Origin: Christensenella sp. UBA1214
GTDB lineage: Bacteria; Bacillota; Clostridia; Christensenellales; CAG-138
Direction: 5' to 3'
Length of the DNA: 12,300 nt
Assembly: GCA_002309375.1 (NCBI GenBank)
Contig: DBXK01000042.1
Coordinates: forward strand, 26,763-39,062
Positions 6,216-12,300 of this stretch are shown in pieces. The notes beneath the pieces are model-generated. The model did no database searches. It saw only the letters and a list, made by a program, of their open reading frames with translations, and was not told the origin of the DNA. The position numbers were made by a program, and so were the translations under genes. Positions within the stretch are counted from its first letter, which is position 1. The number at the start of each line of letters is the position of its first letter.

Positions 6216-7849
6216 TAATTGTTTTCCCTCTCCTCAAGTCTTGCGTGGCGAATGCCGTTGCGGCAGCAGTAGTCCCAGATGGGAGAATTCTGTTCGCAGT
6301 AGACCGTGACCTTATCTTCGCAGCCGTCGAACAGACCCCAGCCGAGCTCCTTGACCGAAGCGGGAACGATCAGCTTCTCGAGGCTTGCGCAGCCGCGGAA
6401 AGCGCAGTCGTCGATCTTTTCAACGCTGTCGGGGATCTCGACTTCATCGAGCAGGATGCAGTTGCAGAACGCACCTTCACCGATGGTGTGAACGCTGTCC
6501 GGGATCGTGATTCGGTTCAGCTTCTTGCATTCGCAGAAGGACCAGTCGCTGATCTCCATGACGCTGTCCGGAATATCATACTGCACTTCACGGCTGCTGG
6601 CCGGGTAAGCTATGATAATGGACTTGTTTTTGTTGAACAGCACGTGGTCATTGCCTTCGCGTTTGTTCGGTTCGGATTTATAATACTTGTTGCGCGGCGC
6701 AACGCGGATCGATTTCATCGCCTCGCAGCCGCGGAACGGCGCATCGCTGATGCTCGTCACGGAAGCGGGGAGTTCCACTTTCGTCAGGCTGCGGCAGTTT
6801 TTGAATGCGCTCTTGCCGATCTTCTTCAGGCCTTCCTTGAGGTTGACTTCCGTCATGTTGATGCAGCCGTTGAAAACAAGGTCGTCGATCTTCGTAACGG
6901 TCTCGGGGATATCCATCGCCTCAAGAAGGACGCAGTCGGAGAACGCGCTCTCACCGAGGATCGTCAGGTTCTTCGGAAGGCGGATATGCTTCAGGCTCTT
7001 GCAGCTGTTGAAAACGCCGCCGTAAAGCTCGGTAAGGCCGTCGGGAAGGGTAATATCGGAAAGCATTGCGCAGTTCTCGAAAGCGCGCTCGCCGATCTTG
7101 ATGCAGCTGTTGCGGACGATCAGCGACTTCATGCTTACGCAGTCGCGGAATGCGCTCTCACCGACGCGGATCGTATTTTCGGGGATGTCCATTTCCTCGA
7201 CATTGTTGCATCCGCGGAAGCTCTCTGTGCCGATCGTTTCCAGTGAATGGGGAAGATAGATATGCTGCAGCGCTTTTCTGTTTTTGAATGCCTCATCGCA
7301 GATCGTGCGGATGCCTTCATCCACTGTGATATCCGTGCCGTTGTCCTCGCAGCGTTTGAGCTCTGTGCCGACTGTCGTCAGTCGATCCATCGCAACGGCC
7401 GGGAGATCGCGCCGCAGGGTCTTAATCAGGCGGTCCATGTTTTCAGCTGTGCTGTGATGAGTATTCGCGAGGAGGATGGCAAATGCGGGCGGCACCTCGA
7501 CATCGTCAAGGAATACCGGGTACAGGCGCTTGTTGTTCTCCCTTGCGACAATGATCTCCATGCCGCAGAACGGAGAGCTCATTGAAGCCTTCGAAACGAA
7601 CAGGATCACCGCTTCCGCTTTTTCGATCCTCTGGCGCAGCTCATCGCGGAAATCGTTGCCGTTTTCGCAGGATTCATCATACCAGATGCGGTACTTGCAG
7701 TCGCTCAGACGATCCAGGATCGGATAGATCTGTGCCGTGTCCCTGTGAGAATAGCTGACGAACAGATAGGGTTCCTTACCGGTATAAGCTTCGAACTTTG
7801 TATGGATCTCCTGATACTGTTCATTCTGTTCAGTGGTCTTGGTTGCCAT
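6215..7849 (-). CDS. Cytosolic TIR domain fused to BspA-type leucine-rich repeats
   Basis: A 544-residue protein without signal peptide or membrane segment. Residues about 27-148 are a TIR domain: YLFVSYSHRD (28-37, box 1), RIWYDE (54-59), and SMSSPFCGMEIIVA (89-102), where Glu98 fits the catalytic glutamate of NAD-cleaving TIR enzymes. After a short linker, residues about 172-520 hold some 13 BspA/LRR_5 units of about 23 residues with the pattern I-G-x-x-A-F-x-x-C. The usual BspA insert (about 385-425, with LFNKNKSIIIAYP) comes between units 9 and 10. No NTPase (STAND/NB-ARC) domain separates the two parts, unlike plant TIR-NLRs. The gene has a strong AGGAGGT site (7858-7864), and TAATG overlaps link it to both neighbours. 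Likely role: recognition through the repeats and NAD hydrolysis or messenger synthesis by the TIR; the target is unknown. Domain calls are secure, function inferred. Confidence 0.92.
   Translation of the reverse strand: MATKTTEQNEQYQEIHTKFEAYTGKEPYLFVSYSHRDTAQIYPILDRLSDCKYRIWYDESCENGNDFRDELRQRIEKAEAVILFVSKASMSSPFCGMEIIVARENNKRLYPVFLDDVEVPPAFAILLANTHHSTAENMDRLIKTLRRDLPAVAMDRLTTVGTELKRCEDNGTDITVDEGIRTICDEAFKNRKALQHIYLPHSLETIGTESFRGCNNVEEMDIPENTIRVGESAFRDCVSMKSLIVRNSCIKIGERAFENCAMLSDITLPDGLTELYGGVFNSCKSLKHIRLPKNLTILGESAFSDCVLLEAMDIPETVTKIDDLVFNGCINMTEVNLKEGLKKIGKSAFKNCRSLTKVELPASVTSISDAPFRGCEAMKSIRVAPRNKYYKSEPNKREGNDHVLFNKNKSIIIAYPASSREVQYDIPDSVMEISDWSFCECKKLNRITIPDSVHTIGEGAFCNCILLDEVEIPDSVEKIDDCAFRGCASLEKLIVPASVKELGWGLFDGCEDKVTVYCEQNSPIWDYCCRNGIRHARLEERENN
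6290..7336 (-). repeat. Coding tandem repeats: about 13 BspA-type LRR units
   Basis: Protein-level repeats of about 23 residues (about 69 nt) within the TIR-LRR gene. Each has an IP/LP-x-S/G-V/L stretch, I-x-x-x-A-F and a closing N/D/G-C. Cysteine ends nearly every unit. At the DNA level the copies are diverged, but blocks such as GCGCTCTCACCG recur on the plus strand near 6950 and 7155. They show old duplication rather than a recent identical array. Confidence 0.85.
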
Positions 7850-9801
7850 TATGTGTTACCTCCTAACGATTGTTCAGACTTTATGATATGATAGACACGG
7901 CCGGAAACGCCCCAGCGATCGTGCAGTATCTCAGGTATCCGCGAGATCAGCAGCTCATCATAAATCGTCGAATCCTTCTGATGGAGCGCTTCGGAACGCG
8001 CGGGAAGCTCATAATAATCGCAGATGAACGGATGCATTTTCAATATTGCGCTTTCGTGCCGCCCCGGTGCAAGCCCCGCTGCCTGATAAGCCGTGACCTG
8101 CGGGATCGTAGCTTCGCGCCAACCCTCGGTTTCGAGGAAGGCCATCCAGCGATCATGCTCGGAAAAGCTCAGTTTCGCAAGTTTTTCCTTCGTCAGATAT
8201 TCGCTGAGCTCAACATCCTCCGCATCCGGCGCTTCGGTATAGTCGAGGCCGAGCAGACCGAGCTTATAGCGGATATGCATTGCATTCGCGCGGTTGGAGC
8301 GCTTCTTGACCTCGGAAAGGTTGTATTGCTCAAGTGCGGCCGGAACATCTAAATTGCCGTCGGAGAAGATATCGGAATAAACAAGATGGACATTCCTCGC
8401 AAGGGCTTCAAGGGGGGATTTGACCAGCGCTTTATAGCTGTAAACCGATTCGTTGTTTCCGAATGGGATCAGCCCGTAATGCACGCGGCGCCCGTCCTTG
8501 CTGTCGGAAGTGCGCAGGTCCCGGATCATTTCCATCTTATCCGAGGCTTGAGTATAGACATAGATCGGCGGAGCATGCATGAAGTCTTCGCTCTTGAGAT
8601 ACATCTGCTGCCTCAGCTGCAGCGCCTGTTCGAGGTTTTCCCTGTCGCCGCCGCAGTCCAGCACGACATAGGTCGCGCCGCTGCTGTTTTCCGCAAGGAT
8701 CTGCTGCAGCTGTTCCGCATCTGCGCAGGAGAAGAAGCGGATATCATAGCGCCCGTCGGGAGCAAGTGCCGGATACCGCACAAGGAAATGCTTGTAAGCA
8801 TCCTCGATGCCGCGCCCGCAAACGCGGATATGCAGTTTATAGCCGCTCAGCTGGCCGCACCATACGGCCGTGCGCAGCACGTTCTGGTTCACTTCACCGA
8901 AACCGACAAGCAGAAGATTGATTTCTCCGTCTTTTGCCCCGCGGAACAGCGGATAGTTCTGAAGCAGCTGGTAGGCGGCTTCCTCACTGTCATCGATGAT
9001 GCGGATATCGATCGAGCCTTTCAAGGTCGCATCGATCATCGTATCGCAGTCCGGCATGCTGCTGCGGACCATGATGTGCGTGTGCGCCTGCAGGCTTTTT
9101 TCCTTGCTGCCTCTGCTCTTTATCAGGTGCAGCGCATCGTTGAGGTTTTTATCTTCGTCCGGTGAAATGCAGAAATAATAGATATCCTTGTTTTTGCGGT
9201 ACCGCAGCCGCAGCTCGGAGATCTTGTCTCCGTTGAATACGCAGCGCAATGCCTGCGTATTCGGATAGTTTTTCGGCTTTTCGCTGCAGTTCGCAAAAAT
9301 GATATCGCTGTGTTTTTCAGCTGCGCGGATGCTTTTTGCAAGCAAGAAGGTCTGCTCGCTCCAACCGGAGAGCACATAGAGCGGCCTTTTCCGGAGGTTG
9401 ATCCGGAAGGTCTGAAAGCTTGCAAAGCAGCGCAGGAGTATCGTGTATGCCGCCAAAGCGGACATGATCGGCAGAATTGTATGCAGGCAGCCGAGCAGAA
9501 GAAGATAGCATTCGCAGAAAAAGCCGCTCCCGCCCGCAATATTCTGAGTTATGTTCGCATAATAATCAAGATGGAATGCATCGAGCGAAATAATTCGCAG
9601 AGTATTGATCAGCGTTGCGAAAACAAGCGCCGCCGCATCATGAAGCTCCGCAAAAACGGGCAGATACGCGATGCAGGCCGAAAGGAACAATACCAGCAGG
9701 ATCGCTCCGACGCGCAGCTCGCCGTAATGCCTTTGAACTCCGATATACACAGCCAATCCGAGCAGGGCCAGCGACACAAAAAAGCAAATATACCAAATCA
9801 T
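7849..9801 (-). CDS. Membrane protein with two TrkA-N/RCK-like Rossmann domains and a RyR domain
   Basis: A 650-residue protein. Hydrophobic segments lie at about 2-22, 31-50, 55-72 (weak) and 94-124, so the N-terminus is a membrane domain of three or four helices. A first Rossmann-like unit begins at LYVLSGWSEQTFLLAKSI (141-158). A second begins at NLLLVGFGEVNQNVLRTAVW (295-314), with the GxGxxN-type loop of TrkA-N/RCK nucleotide-binding domains. Residues about 540-630 match the RyR (ryanodine-receptor repeat) domain: SEHDRWMAFLETEGW (547-561), then KMHPFICDYYELP (588-600) and KDSTIYDELL (609-618). No canonical potassium-channel filter (TVGYG) is seen, so channel activity is not shown. ATG at 9799-9801 has GGAG at 9813-9816. 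It is the first gene of the RyR-TIR-permease operon. Likely role: membrane-anchored sensor or effector responding to a nucleotide ligand (inference). Confidence 0.88.
   Translation of the reverse strand: MIWYICFFVSLALLGLAVYIGVQRHYGELRVGAILLVLFLSACIAYLPVFAELHDAAALVFATLINTLRIISLDAFHLDYYANITQNIAGGSGFFCECYLLLLGCLHTILPIMSALAAYTILLRCFASFQTFRINLRKRPLYVLSGWSEQTFLLAKSIRAAEKHSDIIFANCSEKPKNYPNTQALRCVFNGDKISELRLRYRKNKDIYYFCISPDEDKNLNDALHLIKSRGSKEKSLQAHTHIMVRSSMPDCDTMIDATLKGSIDIRIIDDSEEAAYQLLQNYPLFRGAKDGEINLLLVGFGEVNQNVLRTAVWCGQLSGYKLHIRVCGRGIEDAYKHFLVRYPALAPDGRYDIRFFSCADAEQLQQILAENSSGATYVVLDCGGDRENLEQALQLRQQMYLKSEDFMHAPPIYVYTQASDKMEMIRDLRTSDSKDGRRVHYGLIPFGNNESVYSYKALVKSPLEALARNVHLVYSDIFSDGNLDVPAALEQYNLSEVKKRSNRANAMHIRYKLGLLGLDYTEAPDAEDVELSEYLTKEKLAKLSFSEHDRWMAFLETEGWREATIPQVTAYQAAGLAPGRHESAILKMHPFICDYYELPARSEALHQKDSTIYDELLISRIPEILHDRWGVSGRVYHIIKSEQSLGGNT
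7858..7864 (-). promoter_or_regulatory. Strong ribosome binding site of the TIR-LRR gene
   Basis: AGGAGGT on the minus strand lies 8 nt before the ATG at 7847-7849. It is embedded in the last sense codons (Leu-Gly-Gly) of the RyR gene, whose TAA overlaps the ATG. It is the best ribosome site in the operon and implies high, coupled translation of the TIR protein. Confidence 0.85.
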
Positions 9802-9851
9802 ACGCTCTTGAACTCCGTCGTCCTGTGCTTCTCAATATATTCACAAATTTG

Positions 9852-9880
9852 AGTATAACATTTTTCCTTCCAAAAAGCAA
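9852..9880 (-). promoter_or_regulatory. Extended -10 promoter of the RyR-TIR-permease operon
   Basis: On the minus strand, TTGCTT (9875-9880) is followed after 17 bp by TATACT (9852-9857), preceded by TGT, which makes an extended -10 (TGTTATACT). The predicted leader to the ATG at 9801 is about 45 nt. A weak -35 with an extended -10 is a common arrangement for regulated or moderate promoters. Confidence 0.75.
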
Positions 9881-9889
9881 CAAAAAATG

Positions 9890-9909
9890 TAAAACGTTCT
9901 CACGTTTTA
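9890..9909. promoter_or_regulatory. Perfect 8-bp inverted repeat upstream of the RyR operon promoter
   Basis: TAAAACGT and ACGTTTTA arms are separated by 4 bp and centred about 20 bp upstream of the -35 box, a position suited to an activator or repressor site. Read as minus-strand RNA it would form a stem with a GAGA loop followed by CATTTTTT. It could therefore instead be an AU-rich terminator for the upstream S66/flavoprotein operon, which has no other obvious terminator. The sequence does not decide between the two. Confidence 0.5.
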
Positions 9910-10015
9910 TTGTCGTTTTTCGTCTTTATTCCTTCTTCAGAGCCCGCTCCGATACCTTCACCGCCGGCACTCCGCCTCAAGCCGTGAATTTCGGCCGGCA
10001 TTTGAACTGATGCCG

Positions 10016-10435
10016 TTATCCTCCCTGCCGGGGCTGCCAGAGGAAAAGGCCTTCCGAAGCGGCGATTGGGCGGATCAGCCGCAGCAAGGCTTCATCGGAG
10101 TCGAAAACCGTGATGTGCGTGAAATCCGGGTCCGTAACGATCAGCGCACCGTCGGTCAGGATATTCAGCCGTTGTTTTCCGATCAGCTCCGAAAGCACGG
10201 AAGGCGCCGGGTTTTTGCCGAGGCCGTCGGCAATGATATCCCGGTAGCAGTTCAGCTTCAGGATCAGATCGAGCTGCTTTTGCCGAAGCGCCGATGCGCG
10301 CGGCTCGGTGAGCCAATATTCCTCGATCGCAAAATACTGCCCGCCCGAGCCCGGAGGGACCTGTTCGGGCAGCACATCGATCACCCAATACGGTTTTTCA
10401 AGCAATTCTTCGATTTTTTCAGAGAGCTCGTCCAT
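10016..10435 (-). CDS. Conserved-looking hypothetical protein, 139 residues
   Basis: I do not recognise a characterised function. The protein is soluble, with no signal peptide or membrane segment. A distinctive block at 15-44 includes KPYWVIDVLPEQVP and GQYFAIEEYWL. A helical stretch (about 46-62) with LNCYRDI follows, then a beta-rich end with NILTDGALIV and FTHITVFDSDEALLRLI. The look is of a small alpha/beta domain found as a stand-alone protein in Firmicutes; this is an impression from memory, not a search. The ATG at 10433-10435 starts 6 nt after the flavoprotein stop, with GGAG upstream, so it is probably co-transcribed with the flavoprotein and peptidase genes. It is the last gene of that unit. 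Confidence 0.8.
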   Translation of the reverse strand: MDELSEKIEELLEKPYWVIDVLPEQVPPGSGGQYFAIEEYWLTEPRASALRQKQLDLILKLNCYRDIIADGLGKNPAPSVLSELIGKQRLNILTDGALIVTDPDFTHITVFDSDEALLRLIRPIAASEGLFLWQPRQGG

Positions 10436-10441
10436 TTTGCA

Positions 10442-11125
10442 TCAAACTCCGCTGTTGACGATCGCGGCGTAGGTCTCCTCCGGGATCATGGGCGAGCAGA
10501 TCACTGAAAGCAGTTCCTCCGCGATCTCCCCCGTCTTTGCGTACTGTTTCCCCGCCTCTTTGACGAGCCCGAGCCTCGGCTCCGTGACCGGCGCGGCCTC
10601 CGCTGCGCTGAACATCGGGCTTTCGGGAACGGTGATGATCGTGTGATTCTCCGGGAACAGCAGCTTGAACTGCGCGACGGCCGGCTCGAAATTATGCCTG
10701 CTGTTCGGGAAGCCGCAGCCGCAGATCATCAGGTAGCGAAGGTGCCCGAAATCCGCCTGACCGACGTGCTCGTAGCGGTCGCCGACCTTCGTCATCGCCA
10801 TCGACGAAAGCGGCAGCACGCGGTCGATGATCGCCTTCAGAGGCGAGGGCATGCCGTAGCAATAGAGCGGGAAGCTGAAGAGCAGCAGGTCGCTTTCGAG
10901 CATTTTCCCGAGGATCGCGCGCATATCGTCATCATGGATGCAGTTGCCGCCGTTGTGCATGCAGGCAAAGCAGCCGGTGCAGTATTCGATATGCTTGTCG
11001 ATTGCGTTGATGATCTCGATCTGCTGTTCCCCCGCCTCCTTCATGCCCTCGAGGAATGCGCGGGTGATGTGCATGACGTCGCTCTTTTCCCGCTTCGGGC
11101 TTCCGTTGAAAACAAGTATCTTCAT
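10442..11125 (-). CDS. Flavodoxin-fold NAD(P)H oxidoreductase, iron-sulfur-flavoprotein-like
   Basis: A 227-residue cytosolic flavoprotein of the NADPH-dependent FMN reductase superfamily. MKILVFNGSPKREKSD (1-16) is the first beta strand and the FMN-phosphate loop. SFPLYCYGMPSPLKAIIDR (84-102) is the conserved isoalloxazine-side segment. Four cysteines at 49, 52, 55 and 62 (CTGCFACMHNGGNC) form the compact CX2CX2CX6C pattern seen in iron-sulfur flavoproteins, where they bind a 4Fe-4S cluster. Such proteins shuttle electrons or reduce quinones and other small acceptors; the physiological acceptor is unknown. The ATG at 11123-11125 has AAGGAG at 11135-11140. The gene lies 48 nt after the peptidase-glutaredoxin gene and 6 nt before the 139-residue gene, suggesting a small redox operon. 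Confidence 0.88.
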   Translation of the reverse strand: MKILVFNGSPKREKSDVMHITRAFLEGMKEAGEQQIEIINAIDKHIEYCTGCFACMHNGGNCIHDDDMRAILGKMLESDLLLFSFPLYCYGMPSPLKAIIDRVLPLSSMAMTKVGDRYEHVGQADFGHLRYLMICGCGFPNSRHNFEPAVAQFKLLFPENHTIITVPESPMFSAAEAAPVTEPRLGLVKEAGKQYAKTGEIAEELLSVICSPMIPEETYAAIVNSGV

Positions 11126-11173
11126 TTCGTTTTTCTCCTTCTGTCTGTGTTTCGGGTGTTTTTCCGGCCGGCG

Positions 11174-12300
11174 TCAGCAGCCCTTGCCGTCGATGCTGCA
11201 GAATTGTTTTTCTCTCTCCTCCCGGTAAACGACGGGAAGGCCGCGCTCCGAGAGGATGCTCTCCCAATCGAGGGTGACGCCGCCATCCTCCCGCACGATC
11301 GCCGGGATGCCGACGCTGCCCGCTTCCCTGCAGGGATCGAAGACGGGCGAGGAATCGCGCAGCTTCAGAAACGCCTTGAGGTTCTTCATGCTTTCGCCGA
11401 TGTCGATCAGCTCGTATTCGATGCCGTGGGCGTCGAAATTCGCCTTGCACTCGCGGCAGTCCGGGCAGAGCGGGCTTGAATAGACGGTCAGCTTTTCCTG
11501 CTCTTCATTCATAAAGCGAATGAGCTGCTTTTCCGCGTCGACGACGGCGGGAACGCCGAAGGGGATGATGCACCGCGGCAAAGCATGGCCGATATTGATA
11601 TTGCAGACGACCGGCAGTTCGGGATCGGCGATGACCTCCTTCAAAAGCGCTTTGTACTCGGCTTCATGGACTCTGTCCATCGGCTTGCCGACAAGAACGC
11701 CGCTGACCGCGCCGAAGACGCCGGCCCGTTTCAAGGCTTCAAGCGCTTTTTTGTATTCTTCGGGCGGCATCAGCTCCTCGCTCGATTCGAGCAGAAGGAT
11801 CCTTCCCTTCCAGTCCTCCGCTTTCGGGAAAAGTTCGTATTTTCCGCAAAGGACGGGCATATCGGCGTACTTTCCCGGAGAGAGCATATCGAGCATCGAT
11901 TCGATGCAGCCGCCGAGGATCTTCCCGGAAAAGACCGGCCTGCCCTGCAGGAGCTCGAAGCCCCCGTCCGGCAGCGGCGGCAGCGCCTTACCGACCTGCG
12001 AGGGCGAAAAATCCTCGCGCGTATTGTACCAGACTTCGGATGGCGCGATCTCCCGGATCGTTCCCGTTTCGATCAGCTCCTCGAAATATTTCCGCGTATA
12101 GGGCAGCATCTCCGGCCCGAGCTCGCAGATATCCGGAATGAACGCCTGGCCGTAAAACGAGCGCATGCCGATCTTATGGAGCATGAAATGGTTGATCGTC
12201 GTGTCCGAAAAGCCGAGGAAGCGCTTTTTCGAGACCTTCGCCGCCTCCGCAAGCTCGTTATGATCGAAAAGATACGGCAGCAGGCGATAGGTGTCGTCCC
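11174..12300 (-). CDS. S66 LD-carboxypeptidase/MccF-like peptidase fused to a glutaredoxin-like domain (N-terminus outside window)
   Basis: The window holds 374 residues in one frame; the start lies upstream. Numbering from the first full codon: GFSDTT (29-34) contains the likely nucleophile Ser31, LLLESSEE (168-175) carries the candidate catalytic Glu171, and NIGHALPRCIIPFG (235-248) carries His238. This is the Ser-Glu-His triad of family S66, whose members cleave tetrapeptide L,D bonds of peptidoglycan or inactivate microcin C-type peptidyl nucleotides. DDTYRLLPYLFDHNEL at the start fits MccF-like members. From about residue 269 the frame continues without a stop into a glutaredoxin-like domain (KLTVYSSPLCPDC, then SMKNLKAFLKLRDSSPVFD and VGIPAIV) and ends in a Cys-containing tail. 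Such domains are normally separate small proteins. The fused gene heads an operon with an iron-sulfur-flavoprotein-like gene. No ribosome site precedes the internal Met at the junction, so one polypeptide is likely. Confidence 0.88.
   Translation of the reverse strand, partial: DDTYRLLPYLFDHNELAEAAKVSKKRFLGFSDTTINHFMLHKIGMRSFYGQAFIPDICELGPEMLPYTRKYFEELIETGTIREIAPSEVWYNTREDFSPSQVGKALPPLPDGGFELLQGRPVFSGKILGGCIESMLDMLSPGKYADMPVLCGKYELFPKAEDWKGRILLLESSEELMPPEEYKKALEALKRAGVFGAVSGVLVGKPMDRVHEAEYKALLKEVIADPELPVVCNINIGHALPRCIIPFGVPAVVDAEKQLIRFMNEEQEKLTVYSSPLCPDCRECKANFDAHGIEYELIDIGESMKNLKAFLKLRDSSPVFDPCREAGSVGIPAIVREDGGVTLDWESILSERGLPVVYREEREKQFCSIDGKGC

Noticed and set aside
6191..7246. Long plus-strand open frame of 351 codons
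   Set aside because: It lies antisense to the TIR-LRR gene and its residues mirror the repeat pattern. It has no family resemblance, and the minus-strand protein is unmistakable.
6215..7849. TIR-LRR protein as a secreted BspA surface protein
   Set aside because: It has no signal peptide, anchor or membrane segment, and the N-terminus runs straight into a TIR domain.
7849..9801. RyR protein as an ordinary Trk/RCK or CASTOR-type potassium channel
   Set aside because: There is no TVGYG-like selectivity filter between the hydrophobic segments, and the RyR C-terminus is atypical. It remains possible only in a loose sense.
9996..10015. 6-bp inverted repeat (CGGCAT / ATGCCG) directly after the 139-residue gene as a terminator
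   Set aside because: The stem is short, the loop is 8 nt and no T-run follows, so it is not convincing.
10643..11479. Plus-strand open frame of 278 codons
   Set aside because: It spans two unrelated minus-strand genes and the gap between them, which is typical of a composition-driven shadow.
11252..11512. Separate glutaredoxin gene starting at the internal ATG (11510-11512)
   Set aside because: There is no ribosome binding site before it, no stop before it in frame, and the peptidase reads through.

Overview
The window carries ten protein genes, all on the minus strand and densely packed. It reads like the chromosome of an anaerobic Clostridia-type Firmicute, probably from gut or rumen. That placement is an inference from the moderately high GC, strong AGGAGG-type ribosome binding sites, consensus sigma-A promoters, BspA-type leucine-rich repeats, a thiol/iron-sulfur flavoprotein and an MccF-like S66 peptidase. 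No RNA gene, transposase, phage gene or CRISPR array was seen. The long plus-strand open frames are antisense shadows of the real genes.

There are four transcription units, described from the high-coordinate end in the direction of transcription. (A) 12300 to 10016: an S66 LD-carboxypeptidase-like peptidase (N-terminus cut by the window edge) fused to a glutaredoxin-like domain, then a flavodoxin-fold iron-sulfur-flavoprotein-like oxidoreductase, then an unrecognised 139-residue protein. (B) 9880 to 5007: an apparently self-contained operon with an extended -10 promoter at 9852-9880 and a hairpin terminator at 5007-5043. It encodes a membrane protein with two TrkA-N/RCK-like Rossmann domains and a C-terminal RyR domain, then a cytosolic TIR domain fused to about 13 BspA-type leucine-rich repeats, then a small ArsB/SLC13-type permease. 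Both gene junctions are TAATG stop/start overlaps. (C) 4966 to 1121: promoter, a CtpE-like cation P-type ATPase, a GNAT acetyltransferase and a chloramphenicol-acetyltransferase-family protein. These are joined by TAATG and TTGA overlaps and closed by an intrinsic terminator. (D) 1099 to 1: a near-consensus promoter and a secreted class 3 lipase with a calcium-binding-like aspartate motif, cut at its C-terminus by the window edge.

Unit B is the strongest candidate for an undescribed system. A TIR domain with the expected catalytic glutamate, joined to a repeat-type recognition domain, is translationally coupled to a membrane protein whose cytosolic part is made only of predicted nucleotide-binding or ligand-binding modules (two Rossmann folds plus RyR). 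By analogy with Thoeris-type defence, one can propose that the TIR domain makes an NAD-derived messenger that the RyR/Rossmann membrane protein senses, with the permease as a further ion or anion effector. The architecture is read from the sequence; the function is inference.

Unit A suggests a cell-wall-peptide/thiol-redox theme, and unit C a cation-homeostasis theme with two unexplained acyltransferases. Base composition looks lower in unit B than in unit C, judged only from a few hand-counted lines.
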